A stretch of DNA of 64,000 nt from Ditylenchus dipsaci (lineage: Eukaryota > Nematoda > Chromadorea > Rhabditida > Anguinidae): contig SADC01001042.1 of assembly GCA_004194705.1 (NCBI GenBank), forward strand, positions 186,001-250,000, in the 5' to 3' direction. Made by a program: the position numbers and the translations under genes. Position 1 is the first letter of the stretch, and each line of letters starts with the position of its first letter. The notes beneath the pieces were generated by a model that saw only the letters and a program-made list of their open reading frames with translations, made no database searches and was not told the DNA's origin. Shown piece by piece: positions 30,001 through 42,689 of the stretch.

Positions 30001-32770
30001 CGCAAAATGCTTGATTTTTCAAAATTTGTCTTCTAACTCATTTCCAACTATGGATAACTTAATTTTTACATTCATTTCCCTTTCAAAAAATAACGACGTG
30101 GTTAACAGAACAAAAATTCACCACAAAGAGTAATGAAGAAGCGATAAATGGATAAATAAATAAATTGCTTACATAGTTTTTTTAAATACCGCTTTGGGCC
30201 GGTTGGCCAAAATATGGCCACGATTATAATTGCTTCAAAAATCTAACTTTTATATTTCTGTACTTGCAATTAAAAATGCATTGTTATCTGCAGGAACAGT
30301 GCTTTTATATTGCATAAGTAAAACGCATGGTGAAAATGGTATTCGTGGTTTACTAAACCAAATAAAGTTATAAAATCATATAGTAGAAAATGACCGAAAA
30401 TACAACTTTTGATTCAATTTTTAGCAAATTTTGTTTGTCTTCTGTTTATTGTTTTTATCACTAAAATGTTTGCCAACTTTTTATCTATCTTTTTCAAAAA
30501 AATTACGTCTGAATGTAAGAAATTAGTCCTATTTTATATGAATTTTCGAACTGGCCAAAATATGGCGAACCGGCAAAAGAGGGTTAATTGGCTTGCTGAA
30601 AATTATTTCTGAAGCCAAAGGTATACTACACCACCAAAAGCTTTAGAACACACACCTTGAATATGGCCAATTGTCACATTCTCGATTTCCGCATCATTGG
30701 CTGAAACAAAATTGATGGAATATTTTTGAAATTAGGTTTACGGCTCAAGCAACCGACCATATTCCTTGACATCAGGCATAGGGATGGCCTCATTCGCTTG
30801 AGCAAATTTCATGTCCACGTCAATGGCTTCAAGTTGCTGAAAGTCAGGCTTCTGCATCAATTTGAGGCACAGCTTAAAGAAATTGGCGTAGTCTAAAATT
30901 TATACAGATGGTTGGCATTTTAGAACACAAATTAAGCAAAACCTTTGGGGAAGGAGCTAAACAAGTCTTTGATGAAGCGCTGCGAAACAGCTGACTGTTC
31001 TGAGGGGGACACTCCACTGTAGAACGAGAACTGGAAAGAGCGAATCTCCTGAAAACATTTCAATAATGTTACATAAACGAATTTTTCACTCGCCTGCTTG
31101 CCATTTCCCAACCACACGGAAAAGTTCCAGGGAAGGCAGTTTTGAAGCTCTGAAATATTTTTTTTGATAAGAAATGAGTGCCAATTTTTTTGGTCGAAAC
31201 TGAAAAATGCCGTCTTTTGACTGAAAAGTGCCGTCTTTTTAAAGTTTCAGAAAGAAAAGTTTGAGGCACAGCTTAAAAAATTGGCGTAGTCTAAAATTTA
31301 GATGATGTTAGATGATGCAGATATTGCCAGATATTATAATGCCAGATATTTGAACAATTTTTTCAAAGTGATCACACTAGATTGTAGCCTTGCGACTTTA
31401 ATTTTTAACGGCATATCATTTGCTGCAACATCTTTGCAAAATGTAGCATAATACGATGAAGTATGAAGCAAGTCAGAAAAATGATTTTATTCACACTTTA
31501 ACGTTTTGTGCTACATTTGCAGAGATGTTGCAACAAATAATACGCCGTCAGAAACCAGAGACCAGTCGCAGGGCTACCTGATGGTGTTATCTGTTTAAAA
31601 AAATTGTTAAGATATAAAGCTCTTTGACTAAAAGAAAAAAGACGGCATTTTTAAGTTTCGACCATTTCTTTTCGTTCTTAAAGGACCACGGTTTTTGTGC
31701 GCAGTGGCATATGCAAAATTTTAATCAGCGGGGACACTCCTCTTTCGTCTCGCACTTTACTCTTTGGAGTTACGTCGAATGACTCCAAAGAGAACAGTGA
31801 GAGACCAAAGAGAAGTGTACCCTGCAAATTCAAATTTTGCACATGCCAATGCGCAAAAACCATGGTTCTTTAATATACCTCCCACAGACTTCACCAAAAC
31901 AGTCTACTGAAACAATCAGAAATTGATTTAGTTGACAAATGTTTTATTTTTTTTTAAAGTTTTATACCCAAAATGTTTTTCGGTATGTTTCGGTTAAAAT
32001 CTACCGAAAGATAACGAAACACCATTTTAGCTAATTAGATATTTTTGTGCTACGTTTGCAGAGATGTTTAAAAAACCATGATACGGGAGGGGCAATATAG
32101 CAATCAAGAATATATCCCCTGTGGTTCGAATTTTTTTATTCTTAGAATCAAAAAAAAAGCCAGCTTTCTCATGAAATCGGGGTCGAAAAACATGAATATG
32201 AGGTTATCTCCTCTGTCCGAGCACCACCCCCCCCCTCCCCCCGGGGGGGGGGATTCTGAACTCAAGCCCAAACGTCTGACAATTATTCCGAGTATAAAAC
32301 ATTTGAGAAAAAAAGTATTTCTGAACTTAACAATTTCTGATCGCTTCGGTAGACGTGTTTCGGTGAAGTCTGGGTAAGCAACTTTTAACTTCGACAAACA
32401 CTCTCGAAACTCTCACGAAACAAAAAATTCTTAGCCGATAAAAAATTTAAAAAACCAACTCACCTTCAAATTGCTGGCTGTGAGTCAGACGATTGATAAT
32501 AATGCCCTTGTGCTGACCCCCAGCCACCAAGTGGATTTCGTCTGGCAAGTTGTGGGTCCTAAACAAAATTATTTGTGGGGTGTTTGCTTTTGAAGTATCT
32601 AATTTTCAAATCTAGTTTTTATTAAAATTTTTCACAAAATTCAAACATAGATCTAGACTAGGGATCACAAAATATAAATCCCACCTGGATATTCTGACCA
32701 AGTTGTGGTCAGGTGTCTGGATTAGAGGTGTGAAACTGATCAGAGGACTGGACATGCTTACTGAAGTCAT
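27091..32770 (-). CDS. Winged-helix plus nucleoside-phosphorylase-fold protein
   Basis: Fifteen minus-strand exons join in phase to give 618 residues: 32770-32685, 32558-32464, 31149-31094, 31048-30943, 30892-30758, 30700-30656, 29074-28904, 28849-28691, 28434-28283, 28232-28130, 28073-27965, 27916-27783, 27732-27655, 27608-27250, 27159-27091. Residues 1-174 are an N-terminal region I cannot place. Residues about 175-231 look like a winged helix (GLSVDMIAESL, GVAQRVPNQPNEWIRV). The rest has phosphorylase/nucleosidase marks: VAIITCLFVEKQ, VIIVGVGGG and the C-terminal RGLADYQQG...WQPYASVNAAA. A low-complexity Pro/Ser/Asn insert lies at about 485-520. Intron 3 starts with GC rather than GT. I infer nucleoside binding or cleavage; substrate and any DNA binding are unknown. 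Confidence 0.85.
29661..30583. mobile_element. piggyBac-type MITE in intron 6 of the phosphorylase-like gene
   Basis: Ends CCCTCTTTTGCCGG and CCGGCAAAAGAGGG are perfect inverted repeats flanked by TTAA on both sides (29657-29660, 30584-30587). An internal inverted pair with CCAACCGGC and GCCGGTTGG occurs near 29798 and 30200. No transposase. Confidence 0.85.
31680..31871. mobile_element. Hairpin MITE, AAGGACCAYGGTTTTTG family (copy 1)
   Basis: Arms begin AAAGGACCACGGTTTTTG and end CAAAAACCATGGTTCTTT, with inner blocks TGCGCAGTGGCAT and ATGCCAATGCGCA. The second copy is at 59641-59835. It lies in intron 2 of the phosphorylase-like gene. A fragment of the TGCATG-family repeat follows at 32090-32290. 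Confidence 0.7.
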
Positions 32771-33420
32771 CCTTCGCAGTCTGCACAAGGCAAGCAGCTA
32801 GCAATCAACAATATAGCCGGCGGCTCAAAGGTGGTGCAAATCCAGTTTAGACAATAATATTCGCCAAAAAGTTTCTGAAACTTTTAAAAATGTAAATAAT
32901 TTTTACAAACTAAGAGGTAGGAAGAAAAATCATTTTTACCACAAAGTAGCAGAAAAAAAGTAGAGAATCACTTCAAATACTCCAGCAATAACCCCTACAA
33001 AATAGAGGGTTGAAGAGGGCAGTGATTCAACCCAGGCCTTGCTGCCAACTTTGTTTATTTTTTGGTCAAACCAAAGAGTTACTGAGCTCTCCAACAACAA
33101 CCACTACTAACTAACCAAACAAAAAGAAAAAGGATAAAAAAACTGCCTTCTTTCACAACAATAACTAATGCTATGGAACGGCAAAAAGTAGTGCTAAAAA
33201 GCTGGGTCCAAAAAACCTCAAGGTCTCTTTTTGGTTGAGCAAAAAAGGGAACGAGAAGGAAATAATTTTATTGAGCAATAGACAAAAGGCTTAAAAAGAC
33301 ATGTTCATAGTTGTGTCTAATCACCCCAAAATAAATACAAATATTATAAATAAGGACATCTGGGAGCCCTGATCTAATATGATAATAGCTAGAATTTTTA
33401 TTTTCGGGTCATTAGAACAT

Positions 33421-33562
33421 ATCGTATTTACTCTATTAACTCCCCAACCCTTGCTCTTTTTTGAGTAGGATTCCAGAGTTAAGGCAATTTTTGATCAAAT
33501 TTCAAGATTTTGAAAAAGTTGAAAAATAACTTCCCACTGGGAGTTAATAGAGTGAATACGGT
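33421..33562. mobile_element. Short MITE of the ACCGTATTT family
   Basis: TCGTATTTACTCTATTAACTCCC is mirrored by GGGAGTTAATAGAGTGAATACGG. Lies 650 bp upstream of the phosphorylase-like gene. The rest of 32771-34100 holds nothing else I can name. Confidence 0.65.
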
Positions 33563-34100
33563 AAATGTCTATTTGGGGTCATATTTTGTTGACAACTCGG
33601 GATTGCGAAACAACCAAAATTTGTGCAGAACGAAGAATTGAATTAGGAACATCTATATCGTAATTTCTAAATTTCTTAAAAAAATGCTTTAAAAATTAAG
33701 GGATCGAAAAAAAATGCAATCTCTAATTTTGACACCTGAAGTTCGATTCAAAATAGGATTAAACTTTTACCTCACTTTTTCGGAAGGTTAGGCGTGCTCC
33801 TGTTTTTGCCAAATTTCATTCTTCAATCTAATTCCCATAATTGGAATCCTCGACACTTAAAAAGTTTGACCCTAGTAGGGTCACCCTACTAGCGAACAAG
33901 CCCCCCTGACGGTTTTTACTTTTAAAACTTAAGTAAAAAGTACCCACATTTATGTCCCAGACCCAAAAAGGGCTTGAGTTCAGAATCCTCCCACCCACAG
34001 GGAGTGATCAGGTGGAGGAGATAACTCATATTCGTATTTCTCGACCCCGATTTCATGAGAAAGCCGCGCATTTTTTTGATTCTGAGAAAAAGGGGCTTGA

Positions 34101-34505
34101 TGGCTCATTTATAAACGTTGTCGTCGTCGTTGTCGTTGGAATATTTTTTTTATAAAACCCTTTTTTCGCCAACGACGACGCAACGACGACCTATTTATAA
34201 AAAATCCAACAGCGACGCCAACGACAACGAAATTTTTCATTCAAAATCGGACAAATTTCGCATTTTCAGTCGAGATTTCGAGGGAAAACGTGTGGAGAAT
34301 ATAGTTAATGCTTAAAATTCTGACTTAAAATGCAAAATTTCTCTAACTTGAAAGAAAAAATTCCGTTGTCGTTGGCGTTGTCGTTGGATTTTTTATAAAT
34401 AGGTCGTCGTTTTCGTTGTCGTCGTCGCTAGCGTTGTCGTTGGCGTAAAAGTGTTTTTATAAAACATTTTTTCCAACGACAACGATAACGTTTATAAATG
34501 AGCCA
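34101..34505. mobile_element. 405-bp hairpin MITE, 3-bp duplication, PIF/Harbinger-like
   Basis: TGGCTCATTTATAAACGTT at the left is mirrored by CGTTTATAAATGAGCCA at the right, flanked by TGA on both sides. Arms are rich in GTCGTCGTTGTCGTTGG. It is inserted into a TGCATG-family repeat whose GGGGCTTGAGAGTTAGAG target is seen uninterrupted at 44600-44870. Confidence 0.7.
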
Positions 34506-35211
34506 TGAGAGTTAGAGATGCGCGCACTCACTTACCTTAGACATGATTCCGGAAGTACTCTTGATCAAAAAATGCGTATAGAGTCTCTTTTTGCCACGAC
34601 CCAGTTGAAAAACATGGTAATACAATGGAAGAATGCAAAAACTTACCTTTTTAATTCTTTTGATTCGTTATTGCAACCAAAAAAAATTGCATAACACAGT
34701 CATTAGTCACAACTTCCGTAGCTCGCCTACTCCTGAGTCTAAGGGCTAAGCCTGAATGCGTGGTTTCTGAGTGAAGTTACAGCGATTTTAAAAAGGTCCA
34801 ATTCTTGGATGGGGGGAGGTGATGGCGTATTCGTTAGTAGCGTCAAAAGATTTTTTACGGAAAAAAGTATTTTTCCGACTAAAAATTTTGTGGGAAAAGT
34901 CATTTTGCGGTAAGAAAAAGATTTCCAAAGTGTTTTCTGTGCCGTTTTAATTTTCGGACCATTTTTCCAAGAAATATTGATTTTTCAGCATACCCAAAAA
35001 GTGTCATTTGAGTAAGAGTGTTTACAGCAACTCTGGTCACGTCATTAGAGCCATAGTGTACAGGGTCAATCTTAAAAATTGCACCATTTTTGTGAAATTT
35101 TGTCAAAGGCTTCCGCGGACCGTTGGAATATCAAAAAACATTTTTTGAGTTTTATCTAAAAAACAGTGTATTACCAACGAGACATCGGCCCGATCATATG
35201 TAAATTGAAAT

Positions 35212-37841
35212 GGCTTGGTTACAATGGCATGTCGATGTCGAAGCAAAGAGGTTACAGTGATATGTCGATGTCGAAGTAGGCTATTTTATATAGATTTTCG
35301 AAATTCGAAATCGTTAGAATTTTTTTTCTTCTGCTTCGACAAGAGCTAAGTTATTCACAGCTGACTTTTATTATTTTTATCTATCTGGTGCAGAATTTCA
35401 TGCGCTATCTTTTGGGTTATAAAGTGTTTGAAAAAGATAACGAAAATATGTCAAACAGAATGATTTTTGAGCACTACACCGTATTTTCTTTGCACTTCGA
35501 CAGGGACTTCGACATGCCTTTCTTTTTCTAGTCTTTTATGATTTTTAACACCGAAGAGACCGTATGTCCTGAAAGTATATTCTTGTGCAGAATTTCACGC
35601 TGAACACGATGTTGGAAAAAAATTCACAAAGAGTCACTGTATGGTGGTCTGTTGCCCTTGTGAACCGACCAAGTAACGATTTTTGCCTATGCAACTTGAA
35701 CAAAGAGATAGACCATGCAAATATTTTAAGGCTCAAATTGTTTAACCACCTCAAATTATTTTTTATCCCCTAAAATTTGAATTTTGGGCAAATTCTTTTC
35801 AACCCCTTAAATTATTTCTTTGGATGTACCGAATAATTTAAAGAAATATTTGCTTAAACATCTGCTTAAAATAATTTCGCTAAAGACACACTTGGTAAAA
35901 CAAAAATTTGATAAAGGCCTTTTCTGGTTACTTTGTTTCACAGATATGATGACAATACGGTATTTTGAAAATTTTGAAAAAAGCCATTTTTCTAACTTAA
36001 AATTGTGATGGGAATTGGGTTTGTCAAGCCCAAAGTTGCAATTTTACACACCCCAACTTTAATACCTGGTGTAGGTATCACCTGGCCAGGTGGATGTCCA
36101 CCTGGATGGCCTAAAAATAAAGAAGTTTACGATCAGTGTTGTAAATCGATGTTTTTGCGTTTTTTGGCACCGGCAGCGATTAATTTACTTGAAATCGTTA
36201 CACAGATATGGATGATACATCATTTCGTAGAGAAATTTCTCCGCTACAGAATAGTGCTGATATATTTTGCATATGAGCATATTTAAGGGTATTTTAGGGT
36301 CGTTTTATGGATGAACTGCCCGGTGCCGCATGCCCGGTGCCGAACTTGTGCCGATGCTTTTTTCGGCACCGGGCGCAATACGCTGCACCCAGTTACGCTA
36401 AGAAGGTTTGTTTTATACCATTTTGTATGAGAACAGTTAGTTTACAAAGCCTGTAAAAAAGTTTCTGTAATATAATGTGTTTTTATGGTTACTGAGCTCC
36501 GGTGCCGGAAATTTTTACTGTAACTAGAATTTCGGCACCGGAGCTCAGTAACCTGCACCAGTTACGCTAAGAAGGTTTGTTTTATACCATTTTGTATGAG
36601 AACAGTTAGTTTACAAAGCCTGTAAAAAAGTTTCTGTAATATAATGTGTTTTATGGGTTACTGAGCTCCGGTGCCGGAAATTTTTACTGTAATAGAATTT
36701 CGCACCCGGAGCTCAGTAACCCATAAAAACACATTATATTACAGAAACTTTTTTATAAGCTTTGTAGACTAACTGTTCTTATACAAAAAATATATAAGAA
36801 ACCTTCTTAGCGTAACTGGGTGCAGCGTATGGCGCCCGGTGCCGAAAAAAGCATCGGCACAAGTTCGGCACCGGGCATGCGGCACGGGCAGTTCATCATA
36901 AACGACCCTAAAATACCCTTAAATATGCTCATATGCAAAATATATCAGCACTATTCTGTAGCGGAGAAAATTTCTCTACGAAATGATGTATCATCCATAT
37001 CTGTGTAATGATTTCAAGTAAATTAAATCGCTGCCGGTGCCAAAAAAACGCAAAAACATCGATTTACAACACTGTTTACGATTTTACCTACCCAACCCCA
37101 AATCAAGGGTTGTGTACCACTGGACAGGTTGATATCTAAGGGCTATATTCACCAAATGACCTGAAAGATCAAACGTTAGTCTTTTTACATCTAAAATTAT
37201 GGTAAAAAATAAAATGTGCACCCAGGTGGATTTGAACCAGCAACATCGGTGGTGCATATCCAAGTGGTCGTCCACTTGGATCAAAATTTTTTTTCACATT
37301 TTCGGATTACAAGATAATTTTGCTCAACTAATAATAGCATGCTGAAGATGTTTAACATCACGTTAACATCACGGTAACATCACGTTTTATCGAAAAGATT
37401 TTCAGTTATCGTAAATTTTTAATTTGGATAAATCAAGAATCACAATAACTAAGAAATTTATCGATAAAACGTGATTTTACCACTGTCAAACCATCTTCAG
37501 CATGCTCGAATTAGTGCAGAAAAATTGTTTTGGAACCCGAAAACGTTTTTGATCAAAGTGGACGACCACTTGGATAGCCACCGCCTTTTTCAAACACTTT
37601 ATAGCCCAAAAGATAGCGTATAAAATTCCGCACCAGAGAGATAAAAAATAATGAAAGTCGGCTGTGAATAACCTAGCTCTTGTCGAAGCAGAAGAAAAAA
37701 ATTCGAACGATTTCGAATTTCGAAAATCTATATAAAATAACCTACTTCGACATCGACATCGACTTCGACATAGACATCCACATCGACTTCGACACGCCAC
37801 TGTAACCACCTTCGACATCGACATACCATTGTAACCAAGCC
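35212..37841. mobile_element. 2.6-kb inverted-repeat element with TTCGACATCGACAT arrays
   Basis: GGCTTGGTTACAATGGCATG at the left is mirrored by CATACCATTGTAACCAAGCC at the right. Both arms (about 230-250 bp) carry short TTCGACATCGACA tandem runs and the block CAGCTGACTTTYATTAT. Inside are the palindromic core shared with the MULE-type MITEs (37258-37578) and a hAT MITE. No target duplication was found. A further partial core lies at 37860-38066. Confidence 0.6.
36134..37074. mobile_element. 941-bp hAT-type element with exact 8-bp duplication
   Basis: Ends CAGTGTTGTAAATCGATG and CATCGATTTACAACACTG. Flanks TTTACGAT at 36126-36133 and 37075-37082. The interior is a palindrome with an internally repeated block (CGCTAAGAAGGTTTGTTTTA, GAGCTCCGGTGCCGGAAA), so part of it has been duplicated in tandem. 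Confidence 0.88.
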
Positions 37842-38079
37842 ATAAGTTTTGTATGGTACTTTTCGAGTATCAGGATACAATTAATTTTACCAAAACTCAA
37901 AAATACCCGAGAAAACGGCATTTTACTACTATGCCTGAATCAATCCGAATAGGTTTTGGAACCCGAAAAAGTAAAGTAATTTTGCTCCAGGTGACGACCA
38001 CTTGGTTTGGTTGGACTTAAAAAGATTGATGGTTCGAACCCCTATGGGTGCAAAGCCTATTTCACACATTTTGCACCAA

Positions 38080-39236
38080 CAATACCAAGGATATTTGGCC
38101 GATTTGCGGCCGAAGACCAGCACACTACCCGTTGCAAGGAATTAAGGTGAAAAAAACTCGAGGGAACCGAAAAAGGTAGGCTTAGAGAAAAATACTCTTT
38201 GGAGGGGCTTTTACGTTTTTATACTATCCAAGAGGGTTAGGTAGTTAAAAAAGTTCAAAATAATGACTTCTTCTTCAAGATAATAAAATAAAAACAATAA
38301 AAAAATATGAAAAAATATGGTGTGGTGACCGATTCTCATTATAGTGACCGATTTCTCATTGTAACCACCTTCGACATCGACATGCCATTGTAACCAAGGG
38401 GAAAGTTAATTAATAAAATCCAAGAAAGGTAAGATGGGAAATTCGAAAAATGGTGCAGTTTTTACAGCCCACCCTGTATATCGCATCAAATTTCAATCAA
38501 ATCAGAAATGTTAATTTACATTACTCAAAACAACCATAAATATAAAAAAATATGGATAATGAAAACTACCCGAAATTTTCAAAAGTCCAGACCAAAGCTA
38601 TTTTTCAAGGCAAAGCAAGAAGAGTGCATCACGCCTACACCTCTTGCTGCTTCTACACATCAACAACAAATAATATTATTGATCGAATATTAGAAAGGGC
38701 TGGAACAGGTGCCCGCTAGCTAACTTGATCCTCAGGCATCCCAATCATAATATACACTAACGACCCCAATAAAATATATATGTATAATTTGGTCACTAAA
38801 TGCCGACAAAAAGATCGAATAAGAGTAAAAAGTGATGATTGCTAAAAGAGGTGTGAAAGAGGAGCTGGGAACAACCACTGGCGTTGGTCAGTAACCGCTT
38901 TTTGTTGGTCACTAGAGTTCCTATGGGATTAATGAGTTGGAAAAGAGGAGAAGAATATCCGGAATTTTCCACCCCATCCACCCAGTCATATGCATGCCGA
39001 GTAATGTTATTGCCTGCTGGTTGCTGCAATGAGTGCAATTGAGATGAAATAGACATGCTCGCCGGGTATTATGGTCTTGTCCCAGGAGGTTGGTAGGGCT
39101 GGACTAGCCAGTAAAAGCAGCAAAATGAAATTTATCTATTTTAATGTTAGGCATTAAGAGCTAAAGGAAAAGTCATGCGAAGTTACTTAGTTTGTGAAAA
39201 AAAGTTAATTTTGCTAGGGAAATATAAAATACATTG
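38080..39236. other. No recognised gene or repeat
   Basis: Contains one more CTTCGACATCGACATG fragment (about 38366) and a minus-strand ORF of 86 codons (39056-38796, containing HAYDWVDGVENSGYSS) with no recognised domain. The sequence looks single-copy within the window. Confidence 0.4.
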
Positions 39237-39652
39237 GGCTCTATATGTGTTCGCGGGCCCCCTGAAAAAATTTTGCCTTGGTCCCCCCTGTCGATTTTTT
39301 TCAAAAATTATTGTAATTTCTTTTCTAAAAATACTTTATTTTCTCTCCAAATATGCACCTTTCATCAACTATTTGGACACTTAACCAGCCATGTCATCAA
39401 TGATATGGTTAAATTTGAGAGTCTTTTTGGGCTTGCGCTCAAGTACAATGTAGGCCTGCGTATGTTAGGGCGGACTTAAACATGTTTTTCTTACCTTATT
39501 TGTAGTTTGGAGAACACACTTGAGCCCGTTCTGACATACGTTGGCCTACCCTTGCCTAAGCCGGCTAAGGGAAAATTGAACAAAGTTGTTGAAAGAATCA
39601 ACAGGGGGACCAAGGCAAAATTTTTTCGGGGGCCCGCGAACACATATAGAAT
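39237..39652. mobile_element. Inverted-repeat MITE, CTATATGTGTTCG family
   Basis: GGCTCTATATGTGTTCGCGG is mirrored by GCGAACACATATAGAATC. Each arm also carries the box GGGGGACCAAGGCAAAATTTT. Half copies occur near 8797-8815 and 63640-63720. Confidence 0.65.
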
Positions 39653-39659
39653 CGAAAAT

Positions 39660-42410
39660 ACATTGGAGTCTAGATCGATATTGCAACTTTATTCATGTTT
39701 TTTTTAAATCTTTAGGATCATATCGAATTCGCCACATTTTTAGTGGTTTTTTTATAGTTGAAAAATGTGTCAATTTTCACAAAAAAAGGTAAAGCTGCTT
39801 GGGGAAATTGTCCTTTTGAGTTTGAATCAGTTGAGATCTGGTCAAAATGCTTTCAGAACACTAAGATATGAACATTTGGAGTTGACCATCTACAAAATTG
39901 ACAATACTCACCATCTGTTGACTATCTTTCAGTAATTGAAATTTGAAAATCTACAATAGTGACTCAAGTTTCTGGCGCACTTTGGTCACTTTTGAAAAAA
40001 TGTAAGTCACTTTTGCGCCCGAGGCAGAAACATGGCTCACGTTTCAGCCTTGTTTCGCATTTTCCTCTCAAACCCGCTATTCTTGATGTTTCGAAAAATC
40101 GGTTTTCTAGGCCTGTTATATGGCTTGGTTCTCGTGTTAAAATGAACGAAAAAATTGTGAAAATTTAAAAATTTGCAAAAAATGCAAAAGGGAGGGGCTA
40201 AGAAATTTTCAAGCAAAAAATACCTTGGACAACATACCCACACTATTTCAAAAATTTAAAATACGGATGAGCATTCACCTGAACACTCGGAAAGAAAAAA
40301 AGCAATACTTCGCTGTGAAATCGATTTCAACAATAAGCGAAAAATATTTACTAATTACTATTGCACTTCTAAAAATCTTTACAAAAAAAACTATCAATTA
40401 TCCTAATAATAAAATCCATGACTGATTCGCGCTTTTTCCCACCCTACAGCAATCAATCTTCAACTGTCCAATAAAACTAAGTCTACTTTTAGCAAGCTAC
40501 ATAAGCCCTAGCACACACGCAGAAAATCAAAAAGTGATGCTGACACCTGCTGTTTTCCAAGCCAGCTAATGTTGCTACCATGTCATCATCCAACCAACAA
40601 AAGAATGAAGGCAATGGCAGACATCCCCAAACACACAAAGCAAAACAAAATAATATGGTGTAGAGCATCATAGCCTTTAAACCGATTCCCTTCAATATGG
40701 CCTTTACACCACTCTAGCCTATCTGTCAATAATTATAACTGTATGCTCTGTAGCAGCACAACCATCTTTCTTCTTCAATAACCTTCAAATGAAGGAAATG
40801 GACACTTAAAAGAAAAGAATACAGCATTGAAAAGAGTGGACCACAACAATGAACAGTAGACCAAATTTACTCAAATCTCACAATAGTGAGATGAATATTG
40901 ATTAGCAACACTTTTTCAACGAACTTTTCAAACTTTTGAGCAAAAATAGACAATTTTGACAGTAAAAGTTTTTGGAAAAGTGAATCAAAATTATTTTCAT
41001 GAGCTGAGACATTGATATTTTGAGTACATCAGACAAAAATTTCGCACTAAATATCTACTTTAGTGAATATCTCAGTTCGTGAACATTATTTTAATCATAT
41101 CTCAACGGATTCGGATTCAAGAAAAGATTTGGCATTGGCGGTCACTTTCCGAAAAGTTTTACTAATAAAATTGTCAGTTTTTGATCAAAAGTTTTAAAAG
41201 TTTGTTCAAAAAGTGTTGCTAATCGATATTTTACCCGATAATAGACTTGCCTGTTATTTTTCTTGGATTCGAGAAAATTATTAGAAGTACTTTTTTTAAA
41301 TTTTCATTGTTTCAAAATTTCGCTTAGTATAACCAAGCAAATAGACATACAGCTGGGCATAAGAGCACGGGGTTTCAAAATTAAAATTACTGTTCAGATG
41401 TACATTGGTTTTCGCAAAACAAATTTTTTCGTCAATGATTAAAATGAATTTGTACGGGAAAACCAAAAAACCCAGCAAGAGAGAACAATAGATGCCCTAT
41501 TTAGGAAAGCACAATGTTGCCCTCTTTTCACAAACAACAACAATGAAGAGCCGCAGTAGAACAAGGGGTAATGGCTGGCAGCTAGTAGCCTCACACACCA
41601 TTTCCACCTATCTGATCGTCATCATCGCCTATTTTTTCTGAGTGTTTCGATTGGCTAGTTAGCATTCCCTTTTGATATATTGCTGCTATCGCTGCCTCTT
41701 CTCTTTTGTGAGTGGCAAAAAATCGATGGCGGCGGAATTCAAAAGGCAAAGATAAAATTTCAATCATAGTACTTCCAAGAGACTGGATTTTTCAGCTCGA
41801 AATGCTGGATTAAAGGTTTTGATAATGAAAAAAGCGAAATTAGCAAGATGAGTAGTTTTGCATGCTTATTCAGATGTTTTCGCATATATTTTGAAATATA
41901 TTAAGCGCCAAAAGAACGAGTCCTGCGGCGAAGATGTTGCAGTTGGCCATAATTTTGGCAGAGATTGTTTGAAGTTGCTTTGTAACTTCACTACTTTTTA
42001 ATTGTTGAGCTTCTTGTTCAATTTCTTCATGGAGGCAGGATACCCACAATGGCTCTTTTTGAAAAAAATTTGCGTAATATATATAAACACGGGCTCAAAA
42101 CGACAAATCTTTGTTAAAATTTTTTGATGCCCGTTTTTCAGGGTTTTTTTTCTTATCTTTACATATAGGGCTGAGTTCAAAAGCTTATAACAATGTAGTT
42201 TTTAAGTTCATAGATCACTGAGTAAGGTTCTAAAATAGGGTAAGCTGAAATACTAAAAGCTGAAATACCAACTGATGATTATGTAAGAAATTTCATTGTA
42301 ATCATAGACCAGAGCGTAGCTGTAGAAATTTTCTTTAATTTTATTTTATATGAAGACCGATATTTATCCAACTTCGATAAATTACATCTGTGTTGCCCTA
42401 GAAATTCTCA
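39660..42410. other. No recognised gene; AT-rich and apparently single-copy
   Basis: A minus-strand ORF (40695-40489) starts with a hydrophobic segment, but neither homology nor splicing supports it. CA/GT-rich and pyrimidine-rich stretches near 40480-40800 and 41500-41720 could be regulatory, but nothing specific is visible. Confidence 0.4.
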
Positions 42411-42689
42411 AATTGAATTCAGCCCTCAGAAGTCTGAATTTCGCCAGTAAATTATTTGTTTTCACCAGTAAATTCAAATTTCTATCAAAATACTTAATTT
42501 TACCAGTGAATTTCTGAATTTCGCCTGTGAATTTTCGATTCTCATCAGTAAATTTTTGATTTTCACTAGTATGATGTTTGATTTTCACCAATAAATTATT
42601 AACTGGTGTCCCAAAAGTTCGGTATGGATTTTAAACCTAATATTTTTAAACAAAAGTTAGGGCGAAACACAATTTCTTTTTATACAGTT

